A DNA stretch of 40,125 nucleotides from an uncultured Pseudomonadota bacterium (GCA_903839465.1 CAIMCI010000119.1:1-40125); one strand, 5' to 3'; shown: positions 16,115-25,074, counted from the stretch's first letter. Translations and numbers: made by a program. The notes: generated by a model from the sequence alone, not told the origin.

Positions 16115-18640
16115 ATGAAAATCGCCACGACAATGGTTTTGCGGTTCCAGAGTGCCCTGCGCGCCATTCCCCTCGGCGCGCTGCTCGCCCTGACGGCGTG
16201 CGGCGGCGGCAGCAGTGTCCAGACCGTCCAGAATCCGAACACGACGGCGCCGCAGGCGGTGACCTACAGCGGCCCGGCGCCAGCCAGCGCCGACGTGCAG
16301 GCATTCAAGAATTCGCTCTGGATAAACCTGCGATCGATCTCGGGGTGCGGCAGCTGTCACGTGCAGGGAAACCAGTCCCCCAGCTTCGCGCGCAGCGATG
16401 ACATCAACCTTGCCTACCAGGCGGCCAGTGCCGTCGTCGACCTGTCGACGCCGTCGAAGTCGATCATGGTGGCCAAGGTCGGAGGCGGTCACCATTGCTG
16501 GCTGGCGAGCAACTCCGCCTGCGCGGACCAGCTGACTACCTGGATCAACAACTGGGCGGGCGTAACCCACGCCTCGGCCGCCCAGGCGGTCGTGTTGCAG
16601 GTCCCGCCTGTCATTGCCCCGGCCGGTGGCCGCGCGATGCCGACCGATCCCACGGCCTTTGCGACGACGGTGTACCCGCTCCTCAGCCAGTACTGCTCGC
16701 GCTGCCACTCGCCGACTGCGGCGGCACCGCAGTCGCCGTTCTTCGCGACGCAGAAGACCGATCCCAATGATCCGGGGACGGCAAATCCGTCAAAATCAGC
16801 GTCGATCTTGGCGGCCTACGTTGAGGCGCAGCAGAAGATCGATCTGAACAATCCGGCGAACTCGCGCTTTGTCGCCAGGCTCCGCGACGAGGCCCACAAC
16901 TGCTGGGCGCCTGACTGCGCGACCAGCGCGGCCACCATGCTCGCCGCGGTACAGGCGATGGCCGGCAAGATTCCGGTCACTAACGTTGATCCGTCGTGGG
17001 TCCTTTCCAAGGCCCTGAAGCTTTATGACGGCACGGTCGCGAGCGGCACCGGCCGCTACGAGGGCAGCCTGATCGCGAAGTACGAGTTCAAGACCGGCAC
17101 CGGCACCGTGGCCTACGACACGAGCGGTGTCGAGCCTTCCATCGACCTGACGTTCTCCGGCAATGTCCAGTGGGTCGGCGGTTGGGGCGTCAACATTGCG
17201 CCCGGTGGCAAGCTGCAGGGTACCAGTGGAGCGAGTTCCAAGCTCTACAGCCAGATCACGTCGACGGGCGAATTCTCGATCGAGGCTTGGGTGGCGCCGG
17301 CCAACGTGACCCAGGCGAACGCCTACATCGTCGGCTACTCCGGGGGCAAGGCGAACCGGAACTTCACGCTTGGCCAGTCGATGTACAACTATGACTTCCT
17401 GCTGCAGAACTCGCACACGAGCGCGAACGGAATGCCGGCCGTTTCGACGCCCAACGCGAACCAGGTCGCCCAGGCGACGCTGCAGCACGTGGTGCTGACA
17501 TACGACCCCATCAACGGGCGCCAGATCTACGTCAACGGTGCTCTGGTGGCGTCGGGGGATCCCCAGAAGGGAGGCGACTTCTCGGCGTGGGACAACACAT
17601 ACGCGCTCGTCCTCGGCAACGAGGTGTCCAACACCAATCCCTTTGCCGGCGTGCTGCGTCTGGTGGCCGTATACAACCGCGCCCTGACGCCTGCCCAGGT
17701 CGGGCTGAACTACAACGCGGGCGTCGGTGAGCGCTACTACCTGCTGTTCAACATCAGCGCGCAGGTAGGCGTTCCGAATGCCTACGTGATGTTCCTTGTC
17801 AGCCAGTACGACAGCTACTCGTACCTCTTCACTGCGCCGGCGTTCATCGTCCTGAACTCAACCGCCGCACCGCCGAGTTTCGCCCTGAAGGGAATGCGGA
17901 TCGGAATCAACGGCCAGGAGCCTGCGGTCGGTCAGGCCTACGTGCCTCTTGATCTGACCGTAAGTGCTGCTGGGTACAAGGCCGGTGCCGGCTTCCCGCT
18001 CTCCCCGGTAGGCACCATCGTCCCCCTGTCACAGGGTCCGGCATCCGACCTCTTCTTCCTGACCTTCGAGAAGCTCGGCGCGTCCACGAATGTGCGCACG
18101 CCGGGCGTCTACGCGGCGCCGCCGCCGGTCGACCTGCCCCTTCCGTCCGACATCGGCGTGAAGAACTACGGGCGGGTCAACGCCACGCTGTCGACGATGA
18201 CAGGCGTACCGCAGGGAAATGCCAAGGTCAGTGCGCTCTTCGCCAACCTGCAGCAATCCCTGCCGCCGACGGACGACTTTGCGTCCTTCTCCGCCTCGCA
18301 CCAGGTCGCGATTTCCCAGATGGCGATCCAGTACTGCGACTCACTGGTCTCGGACCCTGTGGCGAGCGCGGCGTACTTTCCTGGTTTCGATTTCTCTGCC
18401 GCGCCGTCGGCGGCCTTCGCAGGCAATGGCGCCAATCTGGTGATTTCGCCACTTCTGGCACATGCGCTCAACCAGAATCTCGCGACCAATCCGCTGCCCA
18501 GTGACGTCAGTACGGAACTTGGCAATCTGATCACGAAACTTTCGGCCTGCGGATCCGGCTGCCCGGCCGGGCGAACCGCCGTCATCGTCAAAGCCGTCTG
18601 CGCCGCTGCCATTGGCGGCGCCGCGACGGTAGTGGAGTAA
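16115..18640 (+). CDS. LamG-domain lipoprotein with two CxxCH motifs
   Basis: An 841-residue lipoprotein. Its signal (RAIPLGALLALTACGGGSS) has lipobox LTAC and a GGGSS linker. The N-terminal 270 residues contain CGSCH at 78-82 and CSRCH at 194-198. Each is followed later by a Cys-rich closing segment (HHCWLASNSACADQL and HNCWAPDCATSAA), suggesting a duplicated cytochrome-c-like domain. About 340-490 is a concanavalin/LamG domain (FSIEAWVAPANVTQANAYIV, HVVLTYDPINGRQIYVNG, LRLVAVYNRALTPAQV). The C-terminal 300 residues are unassigned. LamG domains bind carbohydrate or protein, so the protein may join a haem module to an adhesive or ligand-binding surface. The ATG at 16115 follows GAGGGAAG. The stop is four bases before the next gene. 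Confidence 0.8.
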   Translation: MKIATTMVLRFQSALRAIPLGALLALTACGGGSSVQTVQNPNTTAPQAVTYSGPAPASADVQAFKNSLWINLRSISGCGSCHVQGNQSPSFARSDDINLAYQAASAVVDLSTPSKSIMVAKVGGGHHCWLASNSACADQLTTWINNWAGVTHASAAQAVVLQVPPVIAPAGGRAMPTDPTAFATTVYPLLSQYCSRCHSPTAAAPQSPFFATQKTDPNDPGTANPSKSASILAAYVEAQQKIDLNNPANSRFVARLRDEAHNCWAPDCATSAATMLAAVQAMAGKIPVTNVDPSWVLSKALKLYDGTVASGTGRYEGSLIAKYEFKTGTGTVAYDTSGVEPSIDLTFSGNVQWVGGWGVNIAPGGKLQGTSGASSKLYSQITSTGEFSIEAWVAPANVTQANAYIVGYSGGKANRNFTLGQSMYNYDFLLQNSHTSANGMPAVSTPNANQVAQATLQHVVLTYDPINGRQIYVNGALVASGDPQKGGDFSAWDNTYALVLGNEVSNTNPFAGVLRLVAVYNRALTPAQVGLNYNAGVGERYYLLFNISAQVGVPNAYVMFLVSQYDSYSYLFTAPAFIVLNSTAAPPSFALKGMRIGINGQEPAVGQAYVPLDLTVSAAGYKAGAGFPLSPVGTIVPLSQGPASDLFFLTFEKLGASTNVRTPGVYAAPPPVDLPLPSDIGVKNYGRVNATLSTMTGVPQGNAKVSALFANLQQSLPPTDDFASFSASHQVAISQMAIQYCDSLVSDPVASAAYFPGFDFSAAPSAAFAGNGANLVISPLLAHALNQNLATNPLPSDVSTELGNLITKLSACGSGCPAGRTAVIVKAVCAAAIGGAATVVE

Positions 18641-18644
18641 TCGC

Positions 18645-20186
18645 ATGCTCATTCGTCGCAAATCACCGCGAGCACTCAAGCTGCACGAGCCCATCCGGCA
18701 CGAGGGCGTACACAAGCGGCCGGTGTCCCGCCGCGACTTCCTCGCGCAGGGATTCATATCCGGCGGTGCTGCGGTCGTCGGGCCGGGCGTGCTTGGCATG
18801 CTCGCTTCTCGGCCGGCGGGCGCGCTGACGCTTGACACGAGCGGCTGCAACATCTCTCTGGGTGCCGGCAAGATTCCGTTCATCTGCTTTGACCTGAGTG
18901 GCGGCGGGAATCTGGTCGGGTCCGAGGTGCTCGCCGGCGTGGCCGGCAAGCAGACGAACTTCCTGTCGGTCGCCGGCTACGGGCTGCAGGGTCTGCCGCC
19001 CAGCATGGTCCCGAACGGCAATGCGACGGCCAATTTCATCGACTCCAGTCTGGGGCTCCTCTGGCACACCGACGGCGCGATCCTGCGCGGCATCAAGACC
19101 CGTGCCGCTGCTGCGACCCAGGCCGGTGTCAACGGCGCCACCATTCCGGCGGTTTCCCAGAACGACACCGACACGAATCCGCACAATCCGATGTACGGCA
19201 TCGCTATGGCGGGAGCGAACGGGCAGCTGCTGCGGCTGATCGGCACCAACGCGACTCCGTCGGGCGGGAGCTCGATGGCGCCCGCGGATGAAATCATCCC
19301 GGCCTGGACGCCGAGCGTCATTACCAAGGGCAGCGATTCGGCCGGCCTCGTCAATACAGGGCTGCTGACGCAGTTGCTGGCGCCTGCCGATGCCGTGGCG
19401 GTGCTGGAGTCGATCTCGCGAATCTCCAACAAGAAGATCGATCAGGTCAGCACGTTGACGGTTAACGACGCGGCTCTGAAGACCCAGGCCAAGTGCAACT
19501 ACGTGAAGACGGCCTACCTCGCGGAACAGTTCCCCGACTCAACCGTGCTGAACCCCGATGTCGATCCGCAGATCGTCGGCGGCGCAGGTATCTTCACCCA
19601 GGCCGAGTACCAGGCCGATCGCGACCTGCAGAAGACGGCGGCAGTGATGAAGCTCGTCGTGAACGGCTACGCCGGCGCCGGCACCGTACAGATCGGTGGC
19701 TACGACTATCACGGGCAGGGGCGGGCGACCGGCGAACTGCGCAATTTCCACGCCGGCGTCTGCATCGGTGCGTGCCTCGAATACGCGGCTCGGCGCGGTA
19801 AGCCGCTGATGGTCTACGTGTTCACCGATGGCGGCATCAACGCCAACACCACGGTCGACTCGACGGTCGACGGTCGCGGCAAGTTCATGTGGCAGGGCGA
19901 TAATGGTCAGGTTGCAGCGCCGTTCTTCCTTGTCTACAACCCCAAGGGCCGAACGACAGCGATCCGCAATCAAATCGGCAGCATGACCACCGACGGCAAT
20001 GTCGACACGTCGGCAAGTCCGGCCGCGAATTCAGTCAACCTGCTCGTCCAGACCGTCATCCTGAACTACATGGCGCTGCACGGGATGCAGGGGCAGTTTG
20101 CCTCGCTGCTGCAATCGAACGGCGCCTCGCCGGGTTTGCTGGCGTCCCAATACGACAGCCTGATAGCGTTTCCGCAGATCGTGTAG
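18645..20186 (+). CDS. Tat-exported protein, DUF1501/DUF1552-like
   Basis: A 513-residue protein with a twin-arginine signal, S28-R29-R30-D31-F32-L33 (VSRRDFLAQGFISGGAAVVG), and probable cleavage after SRPAGA near residue 60. Tat export implies folding, and often cofactor insertion, before transport. The body is Ala/Gly/Asn-rich, with FICFDLSGGGNLVGSE, DTDTNPHNPMYGIAMAG, QIGGYDYHGQGRATGELRNF and PLMVYVFTDGGINAN. FDLSGGGN and the GGYDYHG and FTDGG pieces resemble the metal-site motifs of DUF1501 (alkaline-phosphatase-like) proteins, but I claim only a distant likeness. Homologues are sometimes labelled 'GspF', which nothing here supports. The ATG at 18645 has GGAG overlapping the preceding stop, so it is coupled to the LamG gene. 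Confidence 0.78.
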   Translation: MLIRRKSPRALKLHEPIRHEGVHKRPVSRRDFLAQGFISGGAAVVGPGVLGMLASRPAGALTLDTSGCNISLGAGKIPFICFDLSGGGNLVGSEVLAGVAGKQTNFLSVAGYGLQGLPPSMVPNGNATANFIDSSLGLLWHTDGAILRGIKTRAAAATQAGVNGATIPAVSQNDTDTNPHNPMYGIAMAGANGQLLRLIGTNATPSGGSSMAPADEIIPAWTPSVITKGSDSAGLVNTGLLTQLLAPADAVAVLESISRISNKKIDQVSTLTVNDAALKTQAKCNYVKTAYLAEQFPDSTVLNPDVDPQIVGGAGIFTQAEYQADRDLQKTAAVMKLVVNGYAGAGTVQIGGYDYHGQGRATGELRNFHAGVCIGACLEYAARRGKPLMVYVFTDGGINANTTVDSTVDGRGKFMWQGDNGQVAAPFFLVYNPKGRTTAIRNQIGSMTTDGNVDTSASPAANSVNLLVQTVILNYMALHGMQGQFASLLQSNGASPGLLASQYDSLIAFPQIV

Positions 20187-20241
20187 CGCCGGTCGCGAGT
20201 TCCTCGTTGCGGGATTGCTTCCCGCGCTGCATCCTCCACGG

Positions 20242-21606
20242 ATGGACGCGAGCGGAATGCACCTGTTGGCCTGTCCCCGTTGCTGTGGCGGGGTCGCCGT
20301 CTCTGGACCACAGGTCATCACCTGTGTCGCTTGCGGGACCCACTATCCGCAACTGGCCGGCATACCCTGGCTGTACCGCGAACCTGCTCTGGTTCTTGGC
20401 GAGTGGCGTAATCGCCTGCGCCTCTACCTCGATGATTTCGCGACCGAAGAGCGCCTGATCGAGCGTGACCTGTCGGCTGCTGCGCCCGCGCCGGCCACGA
20501 GCCGCCGCCTCCGGCGGCTGGCCGCTGCCTACCGCGAGCAACGCGTGGCGATAGCGCAGCTGCTGCAGCCGTTGGACTTCTCGACCCGGGCCACCGATGG
20601 CGCCATGATGAAGGCTTTCGCGGTGACGGTTCCACGGCGCCAGGATCTGCACTCCTACTACACCAATCTCCATCGTGATTGGTGCTGGGGTGATGAGGAA
20701 AACGACCTTGCCCTGACGGCCGTGGCGCGGTGGCTGCCGCGGCAGGACGGTTGTCGGCTGCTGGTTCTCGGCGCCGGTGGCTGTCGGCTGGCCTACGACC
20801 TCCACGAGGCCGGGCTGGCGGCCCAGACCGTGGCGCTCGATATCAACCCGCTGTTGCTGCTGGCCGCCAGACAGGTGATGGACGGCACCGCGGTCGGCCT
20901 CTATGAATTCCCCATAGCACCGCGCCGGCCGGAGGAGTGCGCGGTCCTGCGCAACCTGGCGGCGCCACGCCCGGTGCGGACCGGCTTTTCCTTTGTCTTC
21001 GGCGACGCATTCGACGCGCCGTTCGCAGCAGGATCGTTCGACGCCGTGCTGACGCCATGGCTGCTGGATATCGTCGATCGGGAGGTCGACGATCTCGTCC
21101 GCCAGGTCAATCGGCTCCTGCGCCCGGGGGGCAGCTGGATCAATCACGGATCGGTGACCTTTATCGGCCGGCGCCCTGCGGACCGCTATGGACTTGATGA
21201 GCTACTCGACCGGATACCGGCGCTGGGGTTCTCGCGGCCCGAGCACGACGAGCTCGAGATGCCGTACATGCGTTCCCCGGCGAGTCGCCACGGGCGCGTC
21301 GAGCAGGTCGTGACGTTCGCCTGCCAGAAGCTCACGTCCGCACCTTGCGTGCCGTCGCCACCGCTACCGGCCTGGTTGCTGGACCCGCGCGTAGCCGTGC
21401 CTGCCGGAGCCGGCTTCGAGACGGCCGGCCTCGCGTCCAGAATCCAGGCCTTCGTCCTGGCGCTGATCGACGGGCGTCGGACGGCGGGGGAGCTTGCGGC
21501 GACGCTGGTCGAGCAGCAGTTGCTCGACCCCGAGTCCGCGATGGCGGCCGTGCGTGGCCTGTTGCATCGTCTTTACGATGAACAGCTCCGGCCGCCACCG
21601 TCCTGA
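20242..21606 (+). CDS. SAM methyltransferase with Trm112-like Zn ribbon, N2227-like
   Basis: A 454-residue cytosolic protein in three parts. The N-terminal zinc ribbon is Trm112-like, with C11-x2-C14 and C28-x2-C31 (LLACPRCCGGVAV, CVACGTHYPQLAGIPWLY). The middle is a class I methyltransferase: LLVLGAGGCRLAYDLHEAG is the SAM loop, LDINPLLLLAA the next acidic strand, and LRPGGSWINHGSVTF together with the upstream HRDW recall the N2227/carnosine N-methyltransferase family. The last 60 residues (ASRIQAFVLALIDGRRTAGE, then LLHRLYDEQ) resemble a PqqD-like winged helix. The start is uncertain: the ATG at 20242 lacks a good ribosome site, a TTG at 20215 and an ATG at 20257 are in frame, and I chose 20242 because it keeps the whole ribbon. 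It is the only clearly cytosolic enzyme in the central locus. The substrate is unknown. Confidence 0.83.
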   Translation: MDASGMHLLACPRCCGGVAVSGPQVITCVACGTHYPQLAGIPWLYREPALVLGEWRNRLRLYLDDFATEERLIERDLSAAAPAPATSRRLRRLAAAYREQRVAIAQLLQPLDFSTRATDGAMMKAFAVTVPRRQDLHSYYTNLHRDWCWGDEENDLALTAVARWLPRQDGCRLLVLGAGGCRLAYDLHEAGLAAQTVALDINPLLLLAARQVMDGTAVGLYEFPIAPRRPEECAVLRNLAAPRPVRTGFSFVFGDAFDAPFAAGSFDAVLTPWLLDIVDREVDDLVRQVNRLLRPGGSWINHGSVTFIGRRPADRYGLDELLDRIPALGFSRPEHDELEMPYMRSPASRHGRVEQVVTFACQKLTSAPCVPSPPLPAWLLDPRVAVPAGAGFETAGLASRIQAFVLALIDGRRTAGELAATLVEQQLLDPESAMAAVRGLLHRLYDEQLRPPPS

Positions 21607-21947
21607 AGGGTCTTCCGGTTATCACTGTCGCCAGTTGGCGACGGCCGCGTCGGCGTCGCCGAAACCGTGATGCCATCGACGTCGATGTCGCTTCGATGTG
21701 ACGCGTAACGCGTTGACACTCCAAGGTTGCTATGCGAGTTTTACCGCAACTGTAAAAGGACGCCGTGCCATGGGGCAGGATCTGTATACGTCCTGTTTCA
21801 GGATGGTTGGGAAATTGGTGGCCGGGCGCCTGGACACCTACGAAGTGCCTGATGGCATTCGCAGAGGTCGATGCGGGTCGGAAGCTCCCAACTGCGTGCC
21901 TTCGGCGGTCAGCGAACCGCGGTTCTTGGGCAAGGGGCTCGTCTGCC
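21607..21947. other. Gene-poor stretch before the second tlpA, possible promoter
   Basis: A 341-base gap in an otherwise tightly packed strand. It contains the direct repeat ACGCGTAACGCGT and a perfect TTGACA at 21713-21718, without a good -10 at 16-18 bases. A short open frame from an ATG at 21770 (AAAAGGA upstream) to 21955 would give about 61 residues with several Cys (TSCFR, GRCG, APNCV) and would overlap the tlpA start by 8 bases. I do not recognise it and would not call it a gene without conservation. The gap may carry an internal promoter for the second half of the locus. Confidence 0.4.
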
Positions 21948-22526
21948 ATGCTTGATTTCAGGCGACTGTCGGCGATGCCGGGCGGCTTCGCTCGATGGCG
22001 CGTTGCCGTGCGCCTGTCGGGCGCGACGGCCACTTTGTGCCTCGCGGCGTTAGCCTGTGGTGGAATCGCCCGGGCGCAGACGCCGTCGCGCGGTTCGCCG
22101 CTGATCGGCCAGGCGGCGCCGGACTTCACGCTGCGCGGTCTGGCTGGACGGAACGTCCGCCTGTCCGATCATCGCGGCGACGTAGTCTTGCTCGGCTTCT
22201 GGACCAGCTGGTGCGGAGGCTGCAAGGCGGAGCTTGAGCAGATCGCGCGGCTGCACGACACGTATCGGACGGCGGGTCTCGTTGTCATCGGCATCAGCCT
22301 CGATGACGACCGCGCCAAGGCAGCGGCCTTTGCCACGGCGCACGGTGGAAGTGTTCTGCACGTGTTTGACAGTGCCAAGGCCACCGGTAAGCCATACCAG
22401 ATTGCGGATGTCCCATTGACGATGCTGGTCGATCGCAACGGTGTTGTGCGGTTTGCGCATGGTGAGTATTCGCGGCGTGATGAGCAGGATCTCGTCCAGC
22501 AAGTCCGCCAGCTCCTGGATGAATAG
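21948..22526 (+). CDS. TlpA-family thioredoxin-like protein (CGGC active site)
   Basis: A 192-residue exported thioredoxin-fold protein. A basic leader and the hydrophobic LSGATATLCLAALACGGIARA form the signal peptide. The TlpA fold follows: IGQAAPDFTLRGLAGRNVRL, LLGFWTSWCGGCKAELEQIA, VVIGISLDDDRAKAAAFA, and the cis-Pro segment IADVPLTMLVDRNGVVRF. The redox site is CGGC instead of the usual CGPC, which should alter its potential. The ATG at 21948 follows AAGGGG by ten bases; an ATG at 21975 is a possible shorter start. It is the second TlpA protein of the locus and lies 38 bases before the next gene, in the half that encodes the TPR and TolQ/ExbD parts. It may service the CxxCH proteins or structural disulfides. 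Confidence 0.9.
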   Translation: MLDFRRLSAMPGGFARWRVAVRLSGATATLCLAALACGGIARAQTPSRGSPLIGQAAPDFTLRGLAGRNVRLSDHRGDVVLLGFWTSWCGGCKAELEQIARLHDTYRTAGLVVIGISLDDDRAKAAAFATAHGGSVLHVFDSAKATGKPYQIADVPLTMLVDRNGVVRFAHGEYSRRDEQDLVQQVRQLLDE

Positions 22527-22564
22527 TTTGCTTCGAGCCGCTGGCGGAATCTGAGGATTTAGCG

Positions 22565-23131
22565 ATGAACTTGCAATGGTCTTTGACCCGTCTCCTGACC
22601 CTGGTGCTGGCATTCCTGGTGCTGGGCGGTTCGGTGCTTGCGGCCGACGCGCCGGAGCCGCCGGCGCCGACGGCTCAGGTCGACGGCAAAAGCCTCGACG
22701 GCGACGTTCAATCGCTGAAGAAGGAAGTCATCGACCTCAATAAGGACCTCTTCGTCCTTGAAGAAGAGCTGCTGTTTCCGGCCAATACTCAGGTGGCAGT
22801 ATTCCTTTCGCTGGATGTCGGCACATTCTTCCAGCTCGACTCCGTCCAGCTGAAGGTCGACAACAAGGAAGTGAGCAACTACCTGTATACCGAACGCGAG
22901 GTGGATGCGCTGAATCGTGGCGGCGTGCACCGGCTGTACCTGGGCAACCTCAAGGTTGGCAAGCACGAGCTTGTGGCGTTCTTCACGGGCCAGGGTCCTC
23001 ATGAACGCGATTACAAGCGCGGTGCGCACGTCACGTTCGAGAAGGGTGTAGGCGCCAAGTATCTTGAGCTCAAGATTTCCGACCGTGAAAGCCGCGAGCA
23101 GCCGGAGTTCGCCATCAAGGAGTGGGAGTGA
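22565..23131 (+). CDS. Exported coiled-coil protein, function unknown
   Basis: A 188-residue protein that I cannot place in a named family. It has a signal peptide (LLTLVLAFLVLGGSVLAAD), a short Pro/Ala linker, and a predicted coiled coil at about 40-62 (LDGDVQSLKKEVIDLNKDLF). A beta-rich domain follows (TQVAVFLSLDVGTFFQLDSV, VSNYLYTEREVDALNRGGVH, LGNLKVGKHELVAFFTGQGP, YLELKISDRES) that looks like an immunoglobulin-like sandwich. Nothing suggests DNA binding. The ATG at 22565 has GAGG nine bases upstream. The stop overlaps the GTG of the next gene as GTGA. Being translationally coupled to the TPR proteins, it is likely a periplasmic subunit of the same assembly. Confidence 0.75.
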   Translation: MNLQWSLTRLLTLVLAFLVLGGSVLAADAPEPPAPTAQVDGKSLDGDVQSLKKEVIDLNKDLFVLEEELLFPANTQVAVFLSLDVGTFFQLDSVQLKVDNKEVSNYLYTEREVDALNRGGVHRLYLGNLKVGKHELVAFFTGQGPHERDYKRGAHVTFEKGVGAKYLELKISDRESREQPEFAIKEWE

Positions 23132-25074
23132 GGTCAGACGTTCCGCGGAGCATCCGGCTCGGCGGGAGCCTGTCCTGCCTGCTGTCGGGACTGCTGCTGT
23201 GTTTGGCGTGCCAGGCGAAGGAACCGGTCGACGCCGCCGCCTCGCTTCCGGCCGTGGAGGTCAAGGATCTGGCCTATGGCGACGTGCTGTTCCATTTCTT
23301 CCAGGACGACTATTTCGGCGCGTTGACCCGACTGACGGTTGCCCAGGAGCAGGGGCGCATTGCGCATCATCAGGCCGATGCCGAACTGCTGGCGGGCGGG
23401 CTTTACCTGTCACTTGGCCAGCACCGCGAGGCGGGTGAAATCTTTACCCGTGTTCTCAATCGTCCGGGGGTTCCGCCCGCTGTTCGGGACCGCGCCCGGT
23501 TCTACCTCGGCAAGGTCTGGTACCAGCGCGGCTATTTCGACAAGGCGATAGACGTGCTGGCCCAGACCGGAGCCCGAACGCTGCCCGAAGGCATGGAAGC
23601 GGAGCGTCGGCTTCTCCTGGCCGAAACCTACCTGGCGCAGAAGCGCTACGACGATGCTGTTCGCGTCCTGAACGGCTGGACCGCGCCGCCGGGCTGGGCC
23701 GGGTACGCGGAGTTCAACCGCGGCGTGGCGCTGATCCGGGCCGGCCGCTTCGCGGAAGGCAGTCGGGAACTCGACGCGCTGGGCAGGCGCCCGGCACAGG
23801 GTCGGGAAACCGCGGCCCTCAGGGACAAAGCGAATCTCGCGCTTGGCTACGCGCTATTGCAGGCCGGCCGGCCTGTCGACGCCGAGGATGCACTGCAGCG
23901 GGTACGCCTCGAGGGTCCCCAGTCGACCAAGGCGCTGCTGGGTCTTGGCTGGGCGCAAAGCGCGGCGGGTCACTATGAGGACGCGCTGACACCGTGGCTC
24001 GAGCTGCGCGGGCGCAACGTCCTCGATTCGGCGGTCCAGGAAAGCTATCTCGCGGTTCCGTATGCCTACGCTCAGCTCGGTGCCAACAGCCAGGCAGCCG
24101 AATTCTACGAGACGGCGGTCCGGGAGTTCGAAGCCGAGTCGGCACGGATCGACGAGTCGATCGGGGCTATCCAGGACGGCAAGCTGCTGGCCGCCATCGT
24201 CCGTACGGACGTCAAAGGCGACATGGGCTGGCAGTGGCAGCTGGCGAACCTGCCGGACGCGCCCGAGTCCCGCTACCTGTACCATCTGCTGGCGCGGAAC
24301 GAGTTTCAGGAAGGTCTGAAGAACTACCGCCAGCTGCTCTTCCTGCAGAAGAACCTCGACGTCTGGACCGACAACGTCGAAGCGTTCGACAACATGATAG
24401 AGACGCGCCGGGCGCGCGATGCCACGCAGATTCCCGCGGCCGAGGCGCGGCTTGCCGGCGCGGACCTCGAATCGCTCCGTCGCCGTCATACGGACATCGA
24501 ATCGCGAATTGCTGCCGCCGACGCGTCTGGCGATGTCGTGGCGCTCGGTACGGTGCGAGAGCGAACCACCTATTCGAAAGTGGAACAGCTGGAGGCAATG
24601 GCGGTCGATTCGACCGAGCCCGATGCGGATGAGACCAGGGAAAAAATCAGGCTCGTCAAGGGCGTGCTGTACTGGCAGATGCACTCGGCGTACAAGGCGC
24701 GCGCCTGGGCCGTCCGGAAGAACAACCGCGAGACCCTGACGGCGCTGCACGAGACGGAAGGACGCTGGGCGCAGGTCCACGACGCCATCGGCAGCGTGCC
24801 TGCGCGTGACGAGGGTTTTGCGGAGAGGGTTGCTGCCCTGCGGCCGCGAATGGCTGCGGCCAGGAATGAGATCGAGCGCCTGCGCCAGGCTGAGGGCGGG
24901 TACCTCGCCGATCTCGCGGTCGGTGAACTGACCGCGCAGCGCGAGCGACTGGCCTCCTACCTGCTCCAGGCGCGCTATGCGCTCGCGACGCTTTACGACC
25001 GGGCCGCCAACGGTGAGCCTGTGAAGCCGAAGCCGGCCGCCGAAGCCGCCGAAGCCGCCGGGGAAGCACCATGA
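23128..25074 (+). CDS. TPR-repeat exported protein (GltD/GltE-like scaffold)
   Basis: A 648-residue protein with an export signal (LSCLLSGLLLCLACQAKEP) whose LACQ could be a lipobox. Tandem TPR-like helices cover about residues 45-330: GLYLSLGQHREAGEIFTRVL, RFYLGKVWYQRGYFDKAIDV, LAETYLAQKRYDDAVRVL, ALGYALLQAGRPVDAEDAL, LLGLGWAQSAAGHYEDAL. A long alpha-helical, charged C-terminal half follows, probably coiled coil, and ends in KPKPAAEAAEAAGEAP. The start is the GTG at 23128, with AAGGAG five bases upstream and forming GTGA with the preceding stop. An in-frame GTG at 23122 is less well placed. The 3' end overlaps the next gene as ATGA. Large periplasmic TPR proteins accompany TolQ/ExbD engines in the Myxococcus Agl/Glt machine; the likeness here is architectural. 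Confidence 0.85.
   Translation: MRSDVPRSIRLGGSLSCLLSGLLLCLACQAKEPVDAAASLPAVEVKDLAYGDVLFHFFQDDYFGALTRLTVAQEQGRIAHHQADAELLAGGLYLSLGQHREAGEIFTRVLNRPGVPPAVRDRARFYLGKVWYQRGYFDKAIDVLAQTGARTLPEGMEAERRLLLAETYLAQKRYDDAVRVLNGWTAPPGWAGYAEFNRGVALIRAGRFAEGSRELDALGRRPAQGRETAALRDKANLALGYALLQAGRPVDAEDALQRVRLEGPQSTKALLGLGWAQSAAGHYEDALTPWLELRGRNVLDSAVQESYLAVPYAYAQLGANSQAAEFYETAVREFEAESARIDESIGAIQDGKLLAAIVRTDVKGDMGWQWQLANLPDAPESRYLYHLLARNEFQEGLKNYRQLLFLQKNLDVWTDNVEAFDNMIETRRARDATQIPAAEARLAGADLESLRRRHTDIESRIAAADASGDVVALGTVRERTTYSKVEQLEAMAVDSTEPDADETREKIRLVKGVLYWQMHSAYKARAWAVRKNNRETLTALHETEGRWAQVHDAIGSVPARDEGFAERVAALRPRMAAARNEIERLRQAEGGYLADLAVGELTAQRERLASYLLQARYALATLYDRAANGEPVKPKPAAEAAEAAGEAP

Noticed and set aside
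15071-16708. 545-codon minus-strand open frame
   Set aside because: It spans two plus-strand genes with clear export signals and CxxCH motifs, and is arginine-rich without domains.
18645-20186. Annotation of the Tat substrate as type II secretion protein GspF
   Set aside because: GspF is an inner-membrane protein with several helices. This product has a Tat signal and a soluble body.
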